Assembly: GCF_022012475.1 (NCBI RefSeq)
Contig: NZ_JAKLWS010000026.1
Span: 1-64,000, forward strand
Reading direction: 5' to 3'
Source: Rhodohalobacter sulfatireducens
GTDB lineage: Bacteria; Bacteroidota; Rhodothermia; Balneolales; Balneolaceae
Length of the DNA: 64,000 nt
Shown here in pieces: positions 46,261 to 55,078 of the stretch. A program made the translations under genes and the position numbers. The notes beneath the pieces are model-generated. The model was not told the DNA's origin. It ran no database searches and was given only the letters and a program-made list of their open reading frames with translations. Position 1 is the first letter of the stretch, and each line of letters begins with the position of its first letter.

Positions 46261-47628
46261 TTACATCTTTCGAAGGTCTTCTTGGGAGAGAAGATGAGCA
46301 ACACGCACTTCACCCCGGTGATCAATCAACTTTAACACAACTGAGCGATCATTTTCATCCCCTGAAAATTCCAAAAGTCCGAAGTTGTATACATCCAGGT
46401 CATTGACTATAGGACCATCAAAATTTCTATTGTGTCCGGTCACCGCCCTGTTTCTGCTATATTGATGGGCATCAGCCTCTACGGTATGGACACCCGCATT
46501 CGAGCTGATTAACTCGTAAAGCGGGTACCCCTCATCAGAAAAATCGACCCGGCTCAGAGAACCGACATGCCAATCTCCAGAGAGGAAAAAGACCCCTTCA
46601 ATATTTTCAGAAAACATCCAGTTCAAAAAATCTTCACGCTCAGTTCCAAAATTTGCCCAGTACTCCCCGGATCCCTTCCTGTCAATTGACATCGTATGGC
46701 CGTTCACTATTACTTTAAACGTTGCGGTACTTGCTTGTAGTTGATCTTTAAGCCAGGCAAGTTGTTGTTCGCCAAGCATAGTTTTACGGTCGGGTGCATT
46801 ATTGGGATCGCGGTGATAGCGGTCATCCATCATAAAAAACTCAACATCTGCTATTTTAAAAGAATAAAAGATACCCGGTGTATCTGATGTACCCGCCGCC
46901 GGATTTGGCCAGTATTTTTTAAACAGATCCAGGCTTAATTCTCTCCACTCAAACGTCCGGTCGGAGTTATTCGGGCCATAATCATGGTCATCCCAAATGC
47001 CGTACGTGGGGGTCGTTGCCAGGACCGTTCTGAGTCCCGGCACATCTCGCAAAAATCGGTGATAACGGCCCATCGCATACTTAACCGTACTTTCAGAGGT
47101 TTCATATTCCTCGGCACTGTTTGGCATATAGTTATTGTCACCAATCAAGAAAAAAGCATCCGGATCGAAAACAGCAACTTGAGTCCAAATTGGTTGAAGA
47201 GGTATTCTTGATGGATTCATACAGGAAGCAAAAGCCACTTTAAAATCAACAAAGGAATCTTCTTCAGGTAACAGGGTAAACGATTGGATGGTTTGAGGCC
47301 TGATGGGGCGGCCATCGATCTCCAATTCATAATGAACAGTTCCCCCGGACGGTACATTTGTCAATTCCACAACTCCGGTGTGTGGTTCATCTTCATTTGT
47401 TCTGCCATTAGCAACACCTCTTTCAATCGGGCGCGACCCGGATTCAACCCAATAATGGATCTTTACCTCAGCTGGTTTGTCGGTTTCTATCCAGATATTG
47501 GCTTCCGATGACGTGGTATGACCGACCATTGGGCCGCTTAATAACTGTACAGGGTGCTGATTGATATCCTGTGCAAATGAGTTCAGTGAAAAAATAATGA
47601 CGGATAAAACAGAGAGAAGAAATTTCAT
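46261..47628 (-). CDS. alkaline phosphatase D-like (PhoD) phosphodiesterase
   Basis: 455 residues with a Sec signal peptide (FLLSVLSVIIFSLNSFAQ). An N-terminal beta domain (fibronectin-like, ~25-120) precedes the metallophosphoesterase core with LIGDNNYMP (~155-163), GIWDDHDYGP (~210-219), VNGHTMS (~312-318) and FLSGDWHVGS (~355-364). PhoD enzymes cut phosphodiesters or monoesters in the periplasm with Fe/Ca. It is a stand-alone transcript, facing the isomerase. It could support phosphate scavenging, as do the other exported hydrolases at 56-59 kb. Confidence 0.9.
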   Translation of the reverse strand: MKFLLSVLSVIIFSLNSFAQDINQHPVQLLSGPMVGHTTSSEANIWIETDKPAEVKIHYWVESGSRPIERGVANGRTNEDEPHTGVVELTNVPSGGTVHYELEIDGRPIRPQTIQSFTLLPEEDSFVDFKVAFASCMNPSRIPLQPIWTQVAVFDPDAFFLIGDNNYMPNSAEEYETSESTVKYAMGRYHRFLRDVPGLRTVLATTPTYGIWDDHDYGPNNSDRTFEWRELSLDLFKKYWPNPAAGTSDTPGIFYSFKIADVEFFMMDDRYHRDPNNAPDRKTMLGEQQLAWLKDQLQASTATFKVIVNGHTMSIDRKGSGEYWANFGTEREDFLNWMFSENIEGVFFLSGDWHVGSLSRVDFSDEGYPLYELISSNAGVHTVEADAHQYSRNRAVTGHNRNFDGPIVNDLDVYNFGLLEFSGDENDRSVVLKLIDHRGEVRVAHLLSQEDLRKM

Positions 47629-48033
47629 ATTGGAAAAGGTAAGTGGATTGAAATATTTGATCTCAAATAATCTACAAATATTTTCAAAAGGTACAATATG
47701 TAGCTACATCTGTAACAGTTATTTTGCTAAAAAACCTGAATTCGAGAATAAAATGTTGAAAAAGATATCCCCTCTTATGATTAGGAGGGGCTAGGGGAGG
47801 TAGAAAAGAACTTTGATTCTGAAATTTGAACAGAATTCTGTTTTCTATCGGGATGCCTAATGGCAACCACACCTAAATCTCGTTCCCGACGGTTTGGGAC
47901 AGGCTCTTGCAAAAGGAGGGGATTTTTTACACCAATTTTTTACCCTGATCTTGAATTCAAGCTAAGTATTGATACCCAGGAAATGTACCAATTGATTGTA
48001 GGTGAACAGAATTTAGTAGAGTGGTTTTAAAAA
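47629..48033. repeat. intergenic inverted-repeat element, GC-tract ends
   Basis: An element from about 47764 (atatcccctcttatgattaggaggggctagggg) to 47928 (caaaaggaggggatttttt) shows GC-tract inverted ends like the 49292-49423 element, with an extra hairpin (cgttcccgacggtttgggacaggctc, 47881-47907) near its right end. No gene seen in the gap. Confidence 0.55.
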
Positions 48034-49056
48034 TTAATCCAGAAAATGCCTTGCACCTTCTGAATAAAATTCACGAATGGCCTCTCCCTCATTCACAAAA
48101 AGGATCGCTTCAGTTTGATTCATTCCGTTTATTAATGTGATTCCCTCTTCCGGACTCATCAAGGTTAATATGGATGACAATGCATCCGCCTCCATTCCCT
48201 GCACTGCAATGACAGTAGCTTGTATTTGATTTGTTGCTCCCAACCCCGTCATTGGATTGAGAATATGGGAATACCGCTCGCCGTCGATTTCTACAAACTG
48301 GAACAGGTCCCCCGATGTGGTAACTGTTCGGTTGGCTGTGTTTAGTGTGACAAAATTCGTTTCTCCTTCCTCCCAATTTTTAGGTACGGCTACATTCCAG
48401 GAATCCCGTCCGGGAGGTGAATCTCCAAGCGTAACATCACCGCCGGCATCGATCAATGCCCGTTCTATTCCAAAACTGTTCAATACTTTCAACGCCTCTT
48501 CAGCAGCATATCCTTTTGCGATGCCGCCTAAATCGAGCTGCATATTCGGCTTTAGAAGTTCCACGGTTTGATCCTCCTCATTCAACCTGATATGCTCATA
48601 TCCAACTTGCTCCTCAAACTCTGATAACTCCTGATCCGTAGGAAGTTGCGGATCGGGCGACATTCTTACGACACGCCAAAAACGACTCATCGGGCCGATG
48701 GTGATATCAAACAGACCATCACTCAAATCCGCCATCCGAATCGATTCTTTGAGCACTGCAAACAAGTCATCACTTACTTGTACTGCCTCACCGGATCCTG
48801 AAGTCCGGGATAGCCGATTGAGTTCACTGTCTTCCTCATAATCACTCATGATTTGGTTCAACTGTTCGATCCGAGCAAATGCATCATCAGCGGCTTTTTT
48901 TGTTGTGGAGTCTTTACCCGCTTCATCATAGAGTACAATATTGAACTGCGTACCCATGTGGTAGGATTGAAAAACGTATCGCTCCAGCTCTTGCGACGCG
49001 GACGACCGGGCAAGGAACAACGACATCAAAACAGTTAAAATCAGTTGAATTCTCAT
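48034..49056 (-). CDS. apbE: FAD:protein FMN transferase (ApbE family)
   Basis: 340 residues with an export signal (VLMSLFLARSSASQ). The ApbE enzyme attaches FMN to Thr on membrane flavoproteins such as NqrB/C. Motifs: MGTQFNIVLYDEAG early, LDLGGIAKGYAAEEAL (~178-193), ALIDAGGDVTLGD (~204-216), SHILNPMTGLG (~264-274) and the Asp/Thr-metal region MEADALSSILTLM (~286-298). No Nqr or Rnf gene is adjacent. Function is firm by family. Confidence 0.92.
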   Translation of the reverse strand: MRIQLILTVLMSLFLARSSASQELERYVFQSYHMGTQFNIVLYDEAGKDSTTKKAADDAFARIEQLNQIMSDYEEDSELNRLSRTSGSGEAVQVSDDLFAVLKESIRMADLSDGLFDITIGPMSRFWRVVRMSPDPQLPTDQELSEFEEQVGYEHIRLNEEDQTVELLKPNMQLDLGGIAKGYAAEEALKVLNSFGIERALIDAGGDVTLGDSPPGRDSWNVAVPKNWEEGETNFVTLNTANRTVTTSGDLFQFVEIDGERYSHILNPMTGLGATNQIQATVIAVQGMEADALSSILTLMSPEEGITLINGMNQTEAILFVNEGEAIREFYSEGARHFLD

Positions 49057-49291
49057 ATCAGAAAAATAGTAGATTTATTGAACGAATGAGAATATATGAA
49101 CCTATTATTTCACTTTTTATTTCTGCGGCAACGCTCGCTGCAATATTTAACGTTCTTCCAATCGCGTTCCCATTTCTTTCTCCATCTGAACGGACGATTG
49201 CAGACAGGACATATTTTAGTTGGAAGATTTTTTTTAGACATGTTCTATGTTTTTTTATACACGGTGAGAATCAGTAATAAGAAATCGAAGT

Positions 49292-49423
49292 AAAATCTCC
49301 CCTCTTTTTTAAGGAGGGGCTGGGGGTGGTTGTCATTTGTTGCTCAATATTTAAAATTATTAAACAGTAACTGAACGTCTTTTCAACCACCCCTGAATCC
49401 CCACTTACTCTGGAGGGGATTTT
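49292..49423. repeat. ~132-bp MITE-like element with long inverted ends
   Basis: Left arm aaaatctcccctc...ctgggggtggttg (49292-49332) pairs with the right arm caaccacccctgaatcccc...ggaggggatttt (49384-49423, inverted), giving ~40-bp imperfect inverted repeats around a ~50-bp AT-rich core. No ORF inside. Related ends occur at 3252, 35211 and 47764. The rest of 49057-49478 holds no gene. Confidence 0.75.
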
Positions 49424-49478
49424 CTGATATAATTTTAAAAAAAATCTATAGTTAAAATCACACTTCAAAAAAACTTCT

Positions 49479-50948
49479 CTATCTCCTATTCTTCACATGC
49501 TTCTTCAATATCCATTGATTCTCCTTTTTCACCTCTTTACTCCCTTTTTTTCTCCATAGAATCTTACTGGCACGATGATATGATGCCTTTACATCCGAAA
49601 CAATCGGCTCCGGGTAGTCTGACCCGATCTTAAAGTTGTACATCTCCTGTTCCATCTTGCTCATCTTCCATGGTTCGTGAATCAGTTCGGTGGGAACATC
49701 TTTCAGTTCAGGGATCCATTCACGAATAAAATCCCCTTCGGGGTCATGATCATATCCCTGCTTAATCGGGTTGTAAATTCGGATGGTATTTACACCCATC
49801 GTTCCGGCCTGCATCTGGAACTGGGAGTAGTGAATGCCAGGCTCAAAATCCAGGAACTGCTTGGCCAAATGCAGCGATCCTTTCGGCCAGTCGAGCCAGA
49901 GATGATGGGTCAAAAATGAAACCAGCATTGCACGCATTCGGAAATTCAGGTACCCGGTTGCAATTACGCTTCGCATGCAGGCATCCACCATTGGAAAACC
50001 GGTTCTGCCCTCTTTCCAGGCCTGGAATTTTTCTTCATCCCACTCAGTTCGGATATCATCATACCCGCGATTCATATTCTCAAACTCAATTCGTGGCTCC
50101 GACTCAAACTTCTGGATAAAATGGCAGTGCCATTTTAGTCGCGATTTAAAACTCATCACCCCACGTTTGCTGGGAGCATCATCATAATGCTGATCAAGAT
50201 AGTGAATGATCTGCCGGATACTCAGATTTCCCCACGTTACGTATGGCGACAACCGGCTGCATCCCGTTCTCGCAGGACCCGGTGCCGAGATCGAATCATT
50301 GTAAACTGCACACCTTTCATAAATGAAACTCTCCAAATGCTTCCACGCTTTTGATTCTCCACCTGTTTGGAATTGGTCATCAGGCTCTTTAAATCGATCA
50401 GGAATGATTTGATTGAAATCACCGAGCAGATGTTCCTCTATCGTCACGGATTTCAATATAGACAAATCAGGATCTTCCAGTTCCGCATACATTTTTTCAT
50501 TCCACTTCTTTCGCCAACCATCGCGATGCATCAAGCCTCGCTCTACAGCATTCGTGGGTGATTCATCCCAGTCGATATTCAGTTCATCAAACAGACTCGA
50601 GACCCATTTATCCCGTTCAAAGGTCAATTCGATTCCCGTCTCTTCGTGGCTATAGACCGTTTCAATAATGAAGTACTCGTTCAGTTTCTGAAATGCTTGA
50701 CCTGCTTCTTTCAAAAGGACATAAAGGTTATGGCCTCTCTTTTGAAGAGATTCTTTCATCTCCATCAACGACTGCCAAACGAACCGCCAATGCCTCCCAT
50801 CGTAATGAGGATCTTCAATCAAAGAGGGTTCATACAGGTAGAGCAGCAGCACTGGGCGATCGCTTTCACACGCTTTTCTGAGGGGGAGGTGATCGGCCAA
50901 TCTCAAATCACGCTTGAACCAAAGAATATCGATTGTTGGTTTTGACAT
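49479..50948 (-). CDS. deoxyribodipyrimidine photolyase/cryptochrome family protein
   Basis: 489 residues. The N-terminal photolyase domain starts [18 protein letters not shown] (~5-22). The FAD-binding domain (~270-470) has the signature [21 protein letters not shown] (split near 325-345) and [13 protein letters not shown]. No C-terminal extension typical of signalling cryptochromes is seen, so DNA repair is more likely, but the signature features also fit bacterial cryptochrome-like repair enzymes. No light-response genes lie nearby. Confidence 0.9.
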   Translation of the reverse strand: MSKPTIDILWFKRDLRLADHLPLRKACESDRPVLLLYLYEPSLIEDPHYDGRHWRFVWQSLMEMKESLQKRGHNLYVLLKEAGQAFQKLNEYFIIETVYSHEETGIELTFERDKWVSSLFDELNIDWDESPTNAVERGLMHRDGWRKKWNEKMYAELEDPDLSILKSVTIEEHLLGDFNQIIPDRFKEPDDQFQTGGESKAWKHLESFIYERCAVYNDSISAPGPARTGCSRLSPYVTWGNLSIRQIIHYLDQHYDDAPSKRGVMSFKSRLKWHCHFIQKFESEPRIEFENMNRGYDDIRTEWDEEKFQAWKEGRTGFPMVDACMRSVIATGYLNFRMRAMLVSFLTHHLWLDWPKGSLHLAKQFLDFEPGIHYSQFQMQAGTMGVNTIRIYNPIKQGYDHDPEGDFIREWIPELKDVPTELIHEPWKMSKMEQEMYNFKIGSDYPEPIVSDVKASYHRASKILWRKKGSKEVKKENQWILKKHVKNRR

Positions 50949-51113
50949 GCCATCCCAACAACGTCAACTATGGAAGGGTTCATAGAAAATCTGACTTCAG
51001 AACCATAGCTGTCCAAAACGTTTCTAAAGTTGGAAAGAATCTTTGTTTTTCGAGTGTATGGTCAGATTTGGCGTAATTTTCTAAATTCAACCCCTACTTG
51101 AACAAACCGGGAA

Positions 51114-51294
51114 CTGTCTCAGGCTTTTCCCAGGGATACCTTTGGTGCAGCCTGCCTGCAGGAATTGGTTCTTCCACCCAGGGCGAGGCCCCGGGCTGTG
51201 ATGTTTCAGGCTGAAAGCCTGTTACAACGTAGCTTGGGGCAACGCCTCAAGTCTATTTGTGGAATCCTGCAAACAGGCTGAAAGCCTGAGACAG
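51114..51294. repeat. 181-bp element with 14-bp perfect inverted ends and nested palindromes
   Basis: The ends ctgtctcaggcttt (51114-51127) and aaagcctgagacag (51281-51294) are perfect inverted repeats. Inside, caggctgaaagcctg occurs at 51207-51221 and 51274-51288, together with cccagggcgaggccccggg. The composition resembles REP-like sequences associated with RAYT transposases; no transposase is in the window. No gene was seen in 50949-51633. Confidence 0.7.
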
Positions 51295-51492
51295 ACTCTA
51301 CGTCTTCTGATTTCAAAAAAAAATGTTTTGGACTGATGTGCTTCAGAACAGGAAAAAATTCAGATTGAAATAGTTTAATCTCACCTGAAAAGTGCCTAAC
51401 TTTATGACTCTTTAGAAGCCGGAGCCCACCTGCATAAAATTTCGGTGGACAATTCCTATGGTTGGAAGTTATTTTATTTTTTGATGCACTAA

Positions 51493-51626
51493 GCCGAGGT
51501 AGCTCAACCCTCCTTCGTTAAAACTACGGAGGACAGGGGGTAGAGTACCGGGCGAAAAGAGCCTTAAGCCAATGTAGCTCAGCCCTCCTGCGCTGAAGCT
51601 TCGGAGACAAGTGGTAGTGAAATACA
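51493..51626 (+). repeat. two broken tRNA 5' heads fused to ~30-bp hairpins
   Basis: gccgaggtagctcaa (51493-51507) and gccaatgtagctcag (51568-51582) match the first 15 bases of the intact tRNA at 51634. Each is followed at the D-loop by a hairpin unit (ccctccttcgttaaaactacggaggacagg; ccctcctgcgctgaagcttcggagacaag). The second hairpin contains an 18-base exact match, inverted, to 3416-3433. Confidence 0.8.
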
Positions 51627-51633
51627 TATACAA

Positions 51634-51706
51634 GCCAATGTAGCTCAGTTGGTAGAGCAACGCTCTCGTAAAGCGTAGGTCGTCGGTTCGAATCCGATCA
51701 TTGGCT
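51634..51706 (+). tRNA. tRNA-Thr (anticodon CGU)
   Basis: A 73-base cloverleaf. Acceptor arms gccaatg/cattggc, D-stem gctc/gagc, anticodon stem acgct/agcgt with loop ctcgtaa (anticodon CGT, reading ACG), and T-stem gtcgg/ccgat around ttcgaat. Everything pairs. It sits amid broken tRNA copies, two upstream and one downstream. Confidence 0.95.
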
Positions 51707-51729
51707 CTTTTCAAGTCAGGATAAAGATT

Positions 51730-51790
51730 AGGTCGTCGGTTCCCTCGACCCTGAACGCTTTCGGGATTGGGAAAATCCGATCTCCGGCTC
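51730..51790 (+). repeat. broken tRNA 3' tail interrupted by a hairpin unit
   Basis: aggtcgtcggttc (51730-51742) and aatccgatctccggctc (51774-51790) are the two halves of the T-arm and acceptor end of a threonine-type tRNA, split by about 31 bases containing ccctgaacgctttcgggattggg, a hairpin like the units at 41884 and 42019. This is the counterpart of the upstream 5' heads. Confidence 0.75.
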
Positions 51791-52452
51791 ATTAATGAAT
51801 TATTTCATAGTTCTGTAACTCTGTAGTTTAACCGGTTCTGCGTGGATATATGATAAGTAATTGATAATTTTTGATTTTAATGTTTTAATTATTGATTACT
51901 ATTTGATTAGAAAATCCACTTATCTTATTAATATAAAGGTTGTTGATAACTGAATGATTACAAAAATCATCTTCATTTAAGAGTATTTATGAGGACTTAC
52001 TGTAGATTTATAGGGTCTTTTATCCCAAAATCCTACCCACTTAAATGTATGTTCATTCTCCCTTCATTTTGGACATTTGAATTTTATACGTTTGTTTTTG
52101 AGTATTTTCCTTACTTTGTAAAAAAAATTGATTGAAGTAACCTCTTATAAACAGTAACACTTCAAATCCTGACTTTTTCTATTTCTTTCCTTAGTTGGTA
52201 GTCCGTAAGAGTTTTAAAATGGAAAGGGATCTTTATTGGACTTTGGAGTCATCACTCCACGTCCGAGGTAAATCTCTTCGTATTTGTAGTCATAGGGATA
52301 ACATTTCGGTTGGTAAATTAGAGCGATTAAGATTGTGATTTATGATTTAAATTTCGTTCAATCATTACATTCAAAAAAGTATATTGCCCTTTGCATTTAT
52401 TTATCGGTTTCTAAATCTGAGTTTAATTAAAAAATCATTACTAACATTAGCT
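51791..52452. other. AT-rich non-coding stretch
   Basis: About 660 bases of AT-rich sequence with no credible ORF, tRNA or clear repeat. It lies between the tRNA-Thr region and the BspA-like lipoprotein. The base composition is lower in GC than the surrounding genes. Confidence 0.5.
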
Positions 52453-53379
52453 ATGAGAATTATAAACACTTCACTACTCTTTTTATTTGTTGGTGTTATT
52501 ACACTTTCTTGTGGGACTGATTCCTCGACCCCTAAAAATCAATTCTTTTTAGATTCTAACAATGTAACTATTAAGTGTCCCGGCACTTCTCCTGGTGATA
52601 TGGGAATAGTTAATGCTACAGAGTTTGAGTCCGTGGATAATGAACTTTTTAGGAGTAAAGTACAATCAGGGGCAGATTTGACAAAAGTTTGTACCTCTAT
52701 GGTTACAGATATGAGTGAGCTATTTAATGGAACTTTTGAAGAGCCAAACAATTTCAACCAACCTATTTCCAGTTGGGATGTGAGTAGTGTAACAGATATG
52801 AATTCAATGTTCTACCGATCAAAATTTGATCAACCTATTGGCGAATGGGACGTCAGTAACGTTACTGATATGAGTTCTATGTTCCACGATTCTCATTTTA
52901 ATCAGGATATAAGTGGTTGGGATGTGGGCAATGTAGTTGATATGAGTGGTATGTTTACCCTTACACCCTTTAATTACCCAATAGGCAATTGGAATGTCAG
53001 TAATGTGACAAATATGAGGTCTATGTTTGCTGTTTCCGGATTTAATCAAGATATAAGCCAGTGGGATGTCAATAATGTCACAGATATGGGGGGTATGTTT
53101 AATGAGAGCAATTTCAACCAACAAATTGGAGATTGGATAGTTAGTAAAGTAGAAAACATGAGTTATATGTTCCAATCTACAGCCTTTAACCAACCGATAG
53201 AAAGTTGGGATGTGAGTTCTGTAATCGAAATGGAAAATATGTTTTTTGATGCGTACGAATTTAACCAAAATATTTCATCTTGGTGCGTTCAATTTATTCA
53301 AACAGAACCCGATGAGTTTTCAACAAATTCTGCCCTCACCGAAGAAAACAAACCTGTTTGGGGAACTTGCCCTGAGTAG
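52453..53379 (+). CDS. BspA-like (DUF285 repeat) lipoprotein
   Basis: 308 residues from the ATG at 52453; a longer frame starts at 52384, but only the later ATG gives a proper lipoprotein signal (MRIINTSLLFLFVGVITLSC, Cys 20). The mature part is made of about eight tandem repeats of ~24 residues of the form FNQPIGDWDVSNVTDMSSMF, the DUF285 leucine-rich-like repeat, from residue ~85 to ~290. Such proteins are surface-exposed in Bacteroidota and Mycoplasma and may bind host or other proteins, and are often laterally gained. It lies between two tRNA genes. Confidence 0.9.
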   Translation: MRIINTSLLFLFVGVITLSCGTDSSTPKNQFFLDSNNVTIKCPGTSPGDMGIVNATEFESVDNELFRSKVQSGADLTKVCTSMVTDMSELFNGTFEEPNNFNQPISSWDVSSVTDMNSMFYRSKFDQPIGEWDVSNVTDMSSMFHDSHFNQDISGWDVGNVVDMSGMFTLTPFNYPIGNWNVSNVTNMRSMFAVSGFNQDISQWDVNNVTDMGGMFNESNFNQQIGDWIVSKVENMSYMFQSTAFNQPIESWDVSSVIEMENMFFDAYEFNQNISSWCVQFIQTEPDEFSTNSALTEENKPVWGTCPE

Positions 53380-53450
53380 AATTATCTGTTATATGTGTAG
53401 AATTTCAAAACTTAACTACCATAACTTATTGATAATTAATTTCTCATATT

Positions 53451-53523
53451 AACCCTGTAGTTCAACCGGATAGAACGAAAGCCTCCTAAGCTTTAAATCC
53501 CGGTTCAAGTCCGGGCGGGGTTA
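53451..53523 (+). tRNA. tRNA-Arg (anticodon CCU)
   Basis: A 73-base cloverleaf. Acceptor aaccctg/cggggtt (one G-U), D-stem gttc/gaac, anticodon stem aaagc/gcttt with loop ctcctaa (anticodon CCT, reading AGG), and T-stem cccgg/ccggg around ttcaagt. CCA is not encoded. It is the only other tRNA in the window. Confidence 0.95.
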
Positions 53524-53582
53524 CTTTGGTAAATGTTGAATTGGTACGTTAAGCATCTAATTTCAGTATGTATATTATTGTC

Positions 53583-54758
53583 TTAAATAGACCCTTCCGG
53601 ATACAATTTCGGAAAATAATACCCAACTACCTTCCCGGGAATATTGAACCGCAGTGGGCTGCGATGACTTTCTGATGTGATTAGCTCTTCTCTTACAAGC
53701 TGACTCGTAAGATCCCTTGCCGTACGCTCTCCTAATCCGGAAATTCGTTTCACTTCTCCTCTTGCAACTTCTCCCCGCGTCATGATTTCAGCTAATACAT
53801 ACTTCGCCTCCTCTCTTAATGTCCCATCATCAGGAATCATATTTTGGGATCGTAGATTCACATACCCAATGATTCGCTCCCGTAAATTTTCAAGTTGAAG
53901 CAACTCAATCATAAATGAGATTTGATCTTCTGCTACCTCAAAGAAATATTTACAAAATCTGGTTAGACCCTTTTGGGATAAATTTCCTCGTCCGTCGTAA
54001 TCTCCTTTCCGATTTGCATCAGCCACCGCTAAATAATTTATGTAATCATCCGAACGCCTGGCCAGCCCCCGGGAAATGGTCCATAAACCGAGAGAATCTA
54101 ATTTCACTTTCTTCATATAAGCATAACTAAATAGCCGGTTTACTCTGCCATTGCCATCCAGGAATGGATGGATCCAGGCGAGTCGATGATGACTTGCAGC
54201 GGCAGTTATTAGCTTTTTATGACCCAGTAAATTATCGGGAGTATATACTTCCTCAAAACGACTTATAAATCGTTCAACAGAATCAGGGGTTGGCGGGACA
54301 TGGTCACCAATCGTTACCAGTCGATTCCTCAATTCTCCGGGTACCATTTGAATCGTTGCCCCAGATTCCGGATCGTATATATTTAAAAAGCTCTCGGGTA
54401 CCCGTGCATAGAATTCACGGTGTATACTGCATAAAAAATCTTTAGAGCAGACATTAATATCAGGCTCTTTCGCCAACCATTCATCAATCAACGCTTGTAC
54501 TTCAATGTGAGCAACACTTAGTAGTTGCAATCGCTTTCTATCTTCATCTTTGCTGTACTCTTTTTTTACAGCCTTCTCGATATCTGCCGGTGTAGTATGC
54601 TCACCCTCAATTCGGTTGGAATAGTAGCTATTAATATGACGGAGTAAACGAGTGACTTCTTTCTGCGTAATTGGGTGAAGCAAACCATCCAGTGAGGCAG
54701 ATTTTCTATATACCTCCATCACAAGATCTACCAGTGAACTGCTTTCTCTTGGAAACAT
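53583..54758 (-). CDS. Fic-family protein, adenylyltransferase with winged-helix
   Basis: 391 residues. A Fic domain is present with motif HPFLDGNGRVNR at residues 197-208, so AMP transfer should be possible. An N-terminal inhibition motif SNRIEG (47-52) resembles the (S/T)xxxE(G/N) of class II Fic proteins, suggesting self-inhibition. The C-terminal ~80 residues look like a winged helix (AEIMTRGEVARGEVKRISGLGERTARDL), so it may also bind DNA. Its promoter has a duplicated 18-base motif. Target unknown. Confidence 0.92.
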   Translation of the reverse strand: MFPRESSSLVDLVMEVYRKSASLDGLLHPITQKEVTRLLRHINSYYSNRIEGEHTTPADIEKAVKKEYSKDEDRKRLQLLSVAHIEVQALIDEWLAKEPDINVCSKDFLCSIHREFYARVPESFLNIYDPESGATIQMVPGELRNRLVTIGDHVPPTPDSVERFISRFEEVYTPDNLLGHKKLITAAASHHRLAWIHPFLDGNGRVNRLFSYAYMKKVKLDSLGLWTISRGLARRSDDYINYLAVADANRKGDYDGRGNLSQKGLTRFCKYFFEVAEDQISFMIELLQLENLRERIIGYVNLRSQNMIPDDGTLREEAKYVLAEIMTRGEVARGEVKRISGLGERTARDLTSQLVREELITSESHRSPLRFNIPGKVVGYYFPKLYPEGSI

Positions 54759-54810
54759 GGGCTACATATGTCGGGGATGATCAAAAGTATCCAAAATATT
54801 TCTGTTTATA

Positions 54811-54920
54811 TTGCCGGTTTATTTTCCGGTTCAATAGTATTTATAAATAGCTGAATAACAATAGAATATCGAACAAATAAATTAATATTTAAAGAGTTAT
54901 TTTGCCGGTTTATTTTCCGC
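54811..54920 (-). promoter_or_regulatory. direct-repeat operator-like sites upstream of fic
   Basis: ttgccggtttattttccg occurs twice, at 54811-54828 and 54902-54919 (91 bases apart). The first continues as ccggtttattttccgg, an inverted CCGG-N8-CCGG pair. Both lie between fic and the NagB-like gene, upstream of fic. A winged-helix Fic protein binding here for autoregulation is a reasonable inference. The remainder of 54759-55078 holds no gene. Confidence 0.6.
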
Positions 54921-55078
54921 TTACTTGATGGGTTTATCCAACACATCCATTTCGCAAAAACATGAAGAGTATAGAACACGCATCCTTAGAACATACGCTT
55001 TTCCCAATTATGCTATAATGGATGCGACAAGTGAAACTTAATATCGTTGCCAATTCCCCACTTTTTCAACTCAAATAC

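Noticed and set aside
51469-51792. 107-residue minus-strand ORF
   Set aside because: It is the antisense reading of tRNA-Thr and the broken tRNA copies (the string around NDRIRTDDLRFTRALL is a well-known tRNA-antisense artefact).
51634-53523. Genomic island bounded by tRNA attachment sites
   Set aside because: No integrase gene and no matching direct repeats at the ends of the two tRNA genes were found; kept only as a weak idea for the BspA-like gene.
54811-54920. Possible CRISPR-like pair of direct repeats
   Set aside because: Only two copies with 73 bases between, no array and no cas gene; an operator role fits better.
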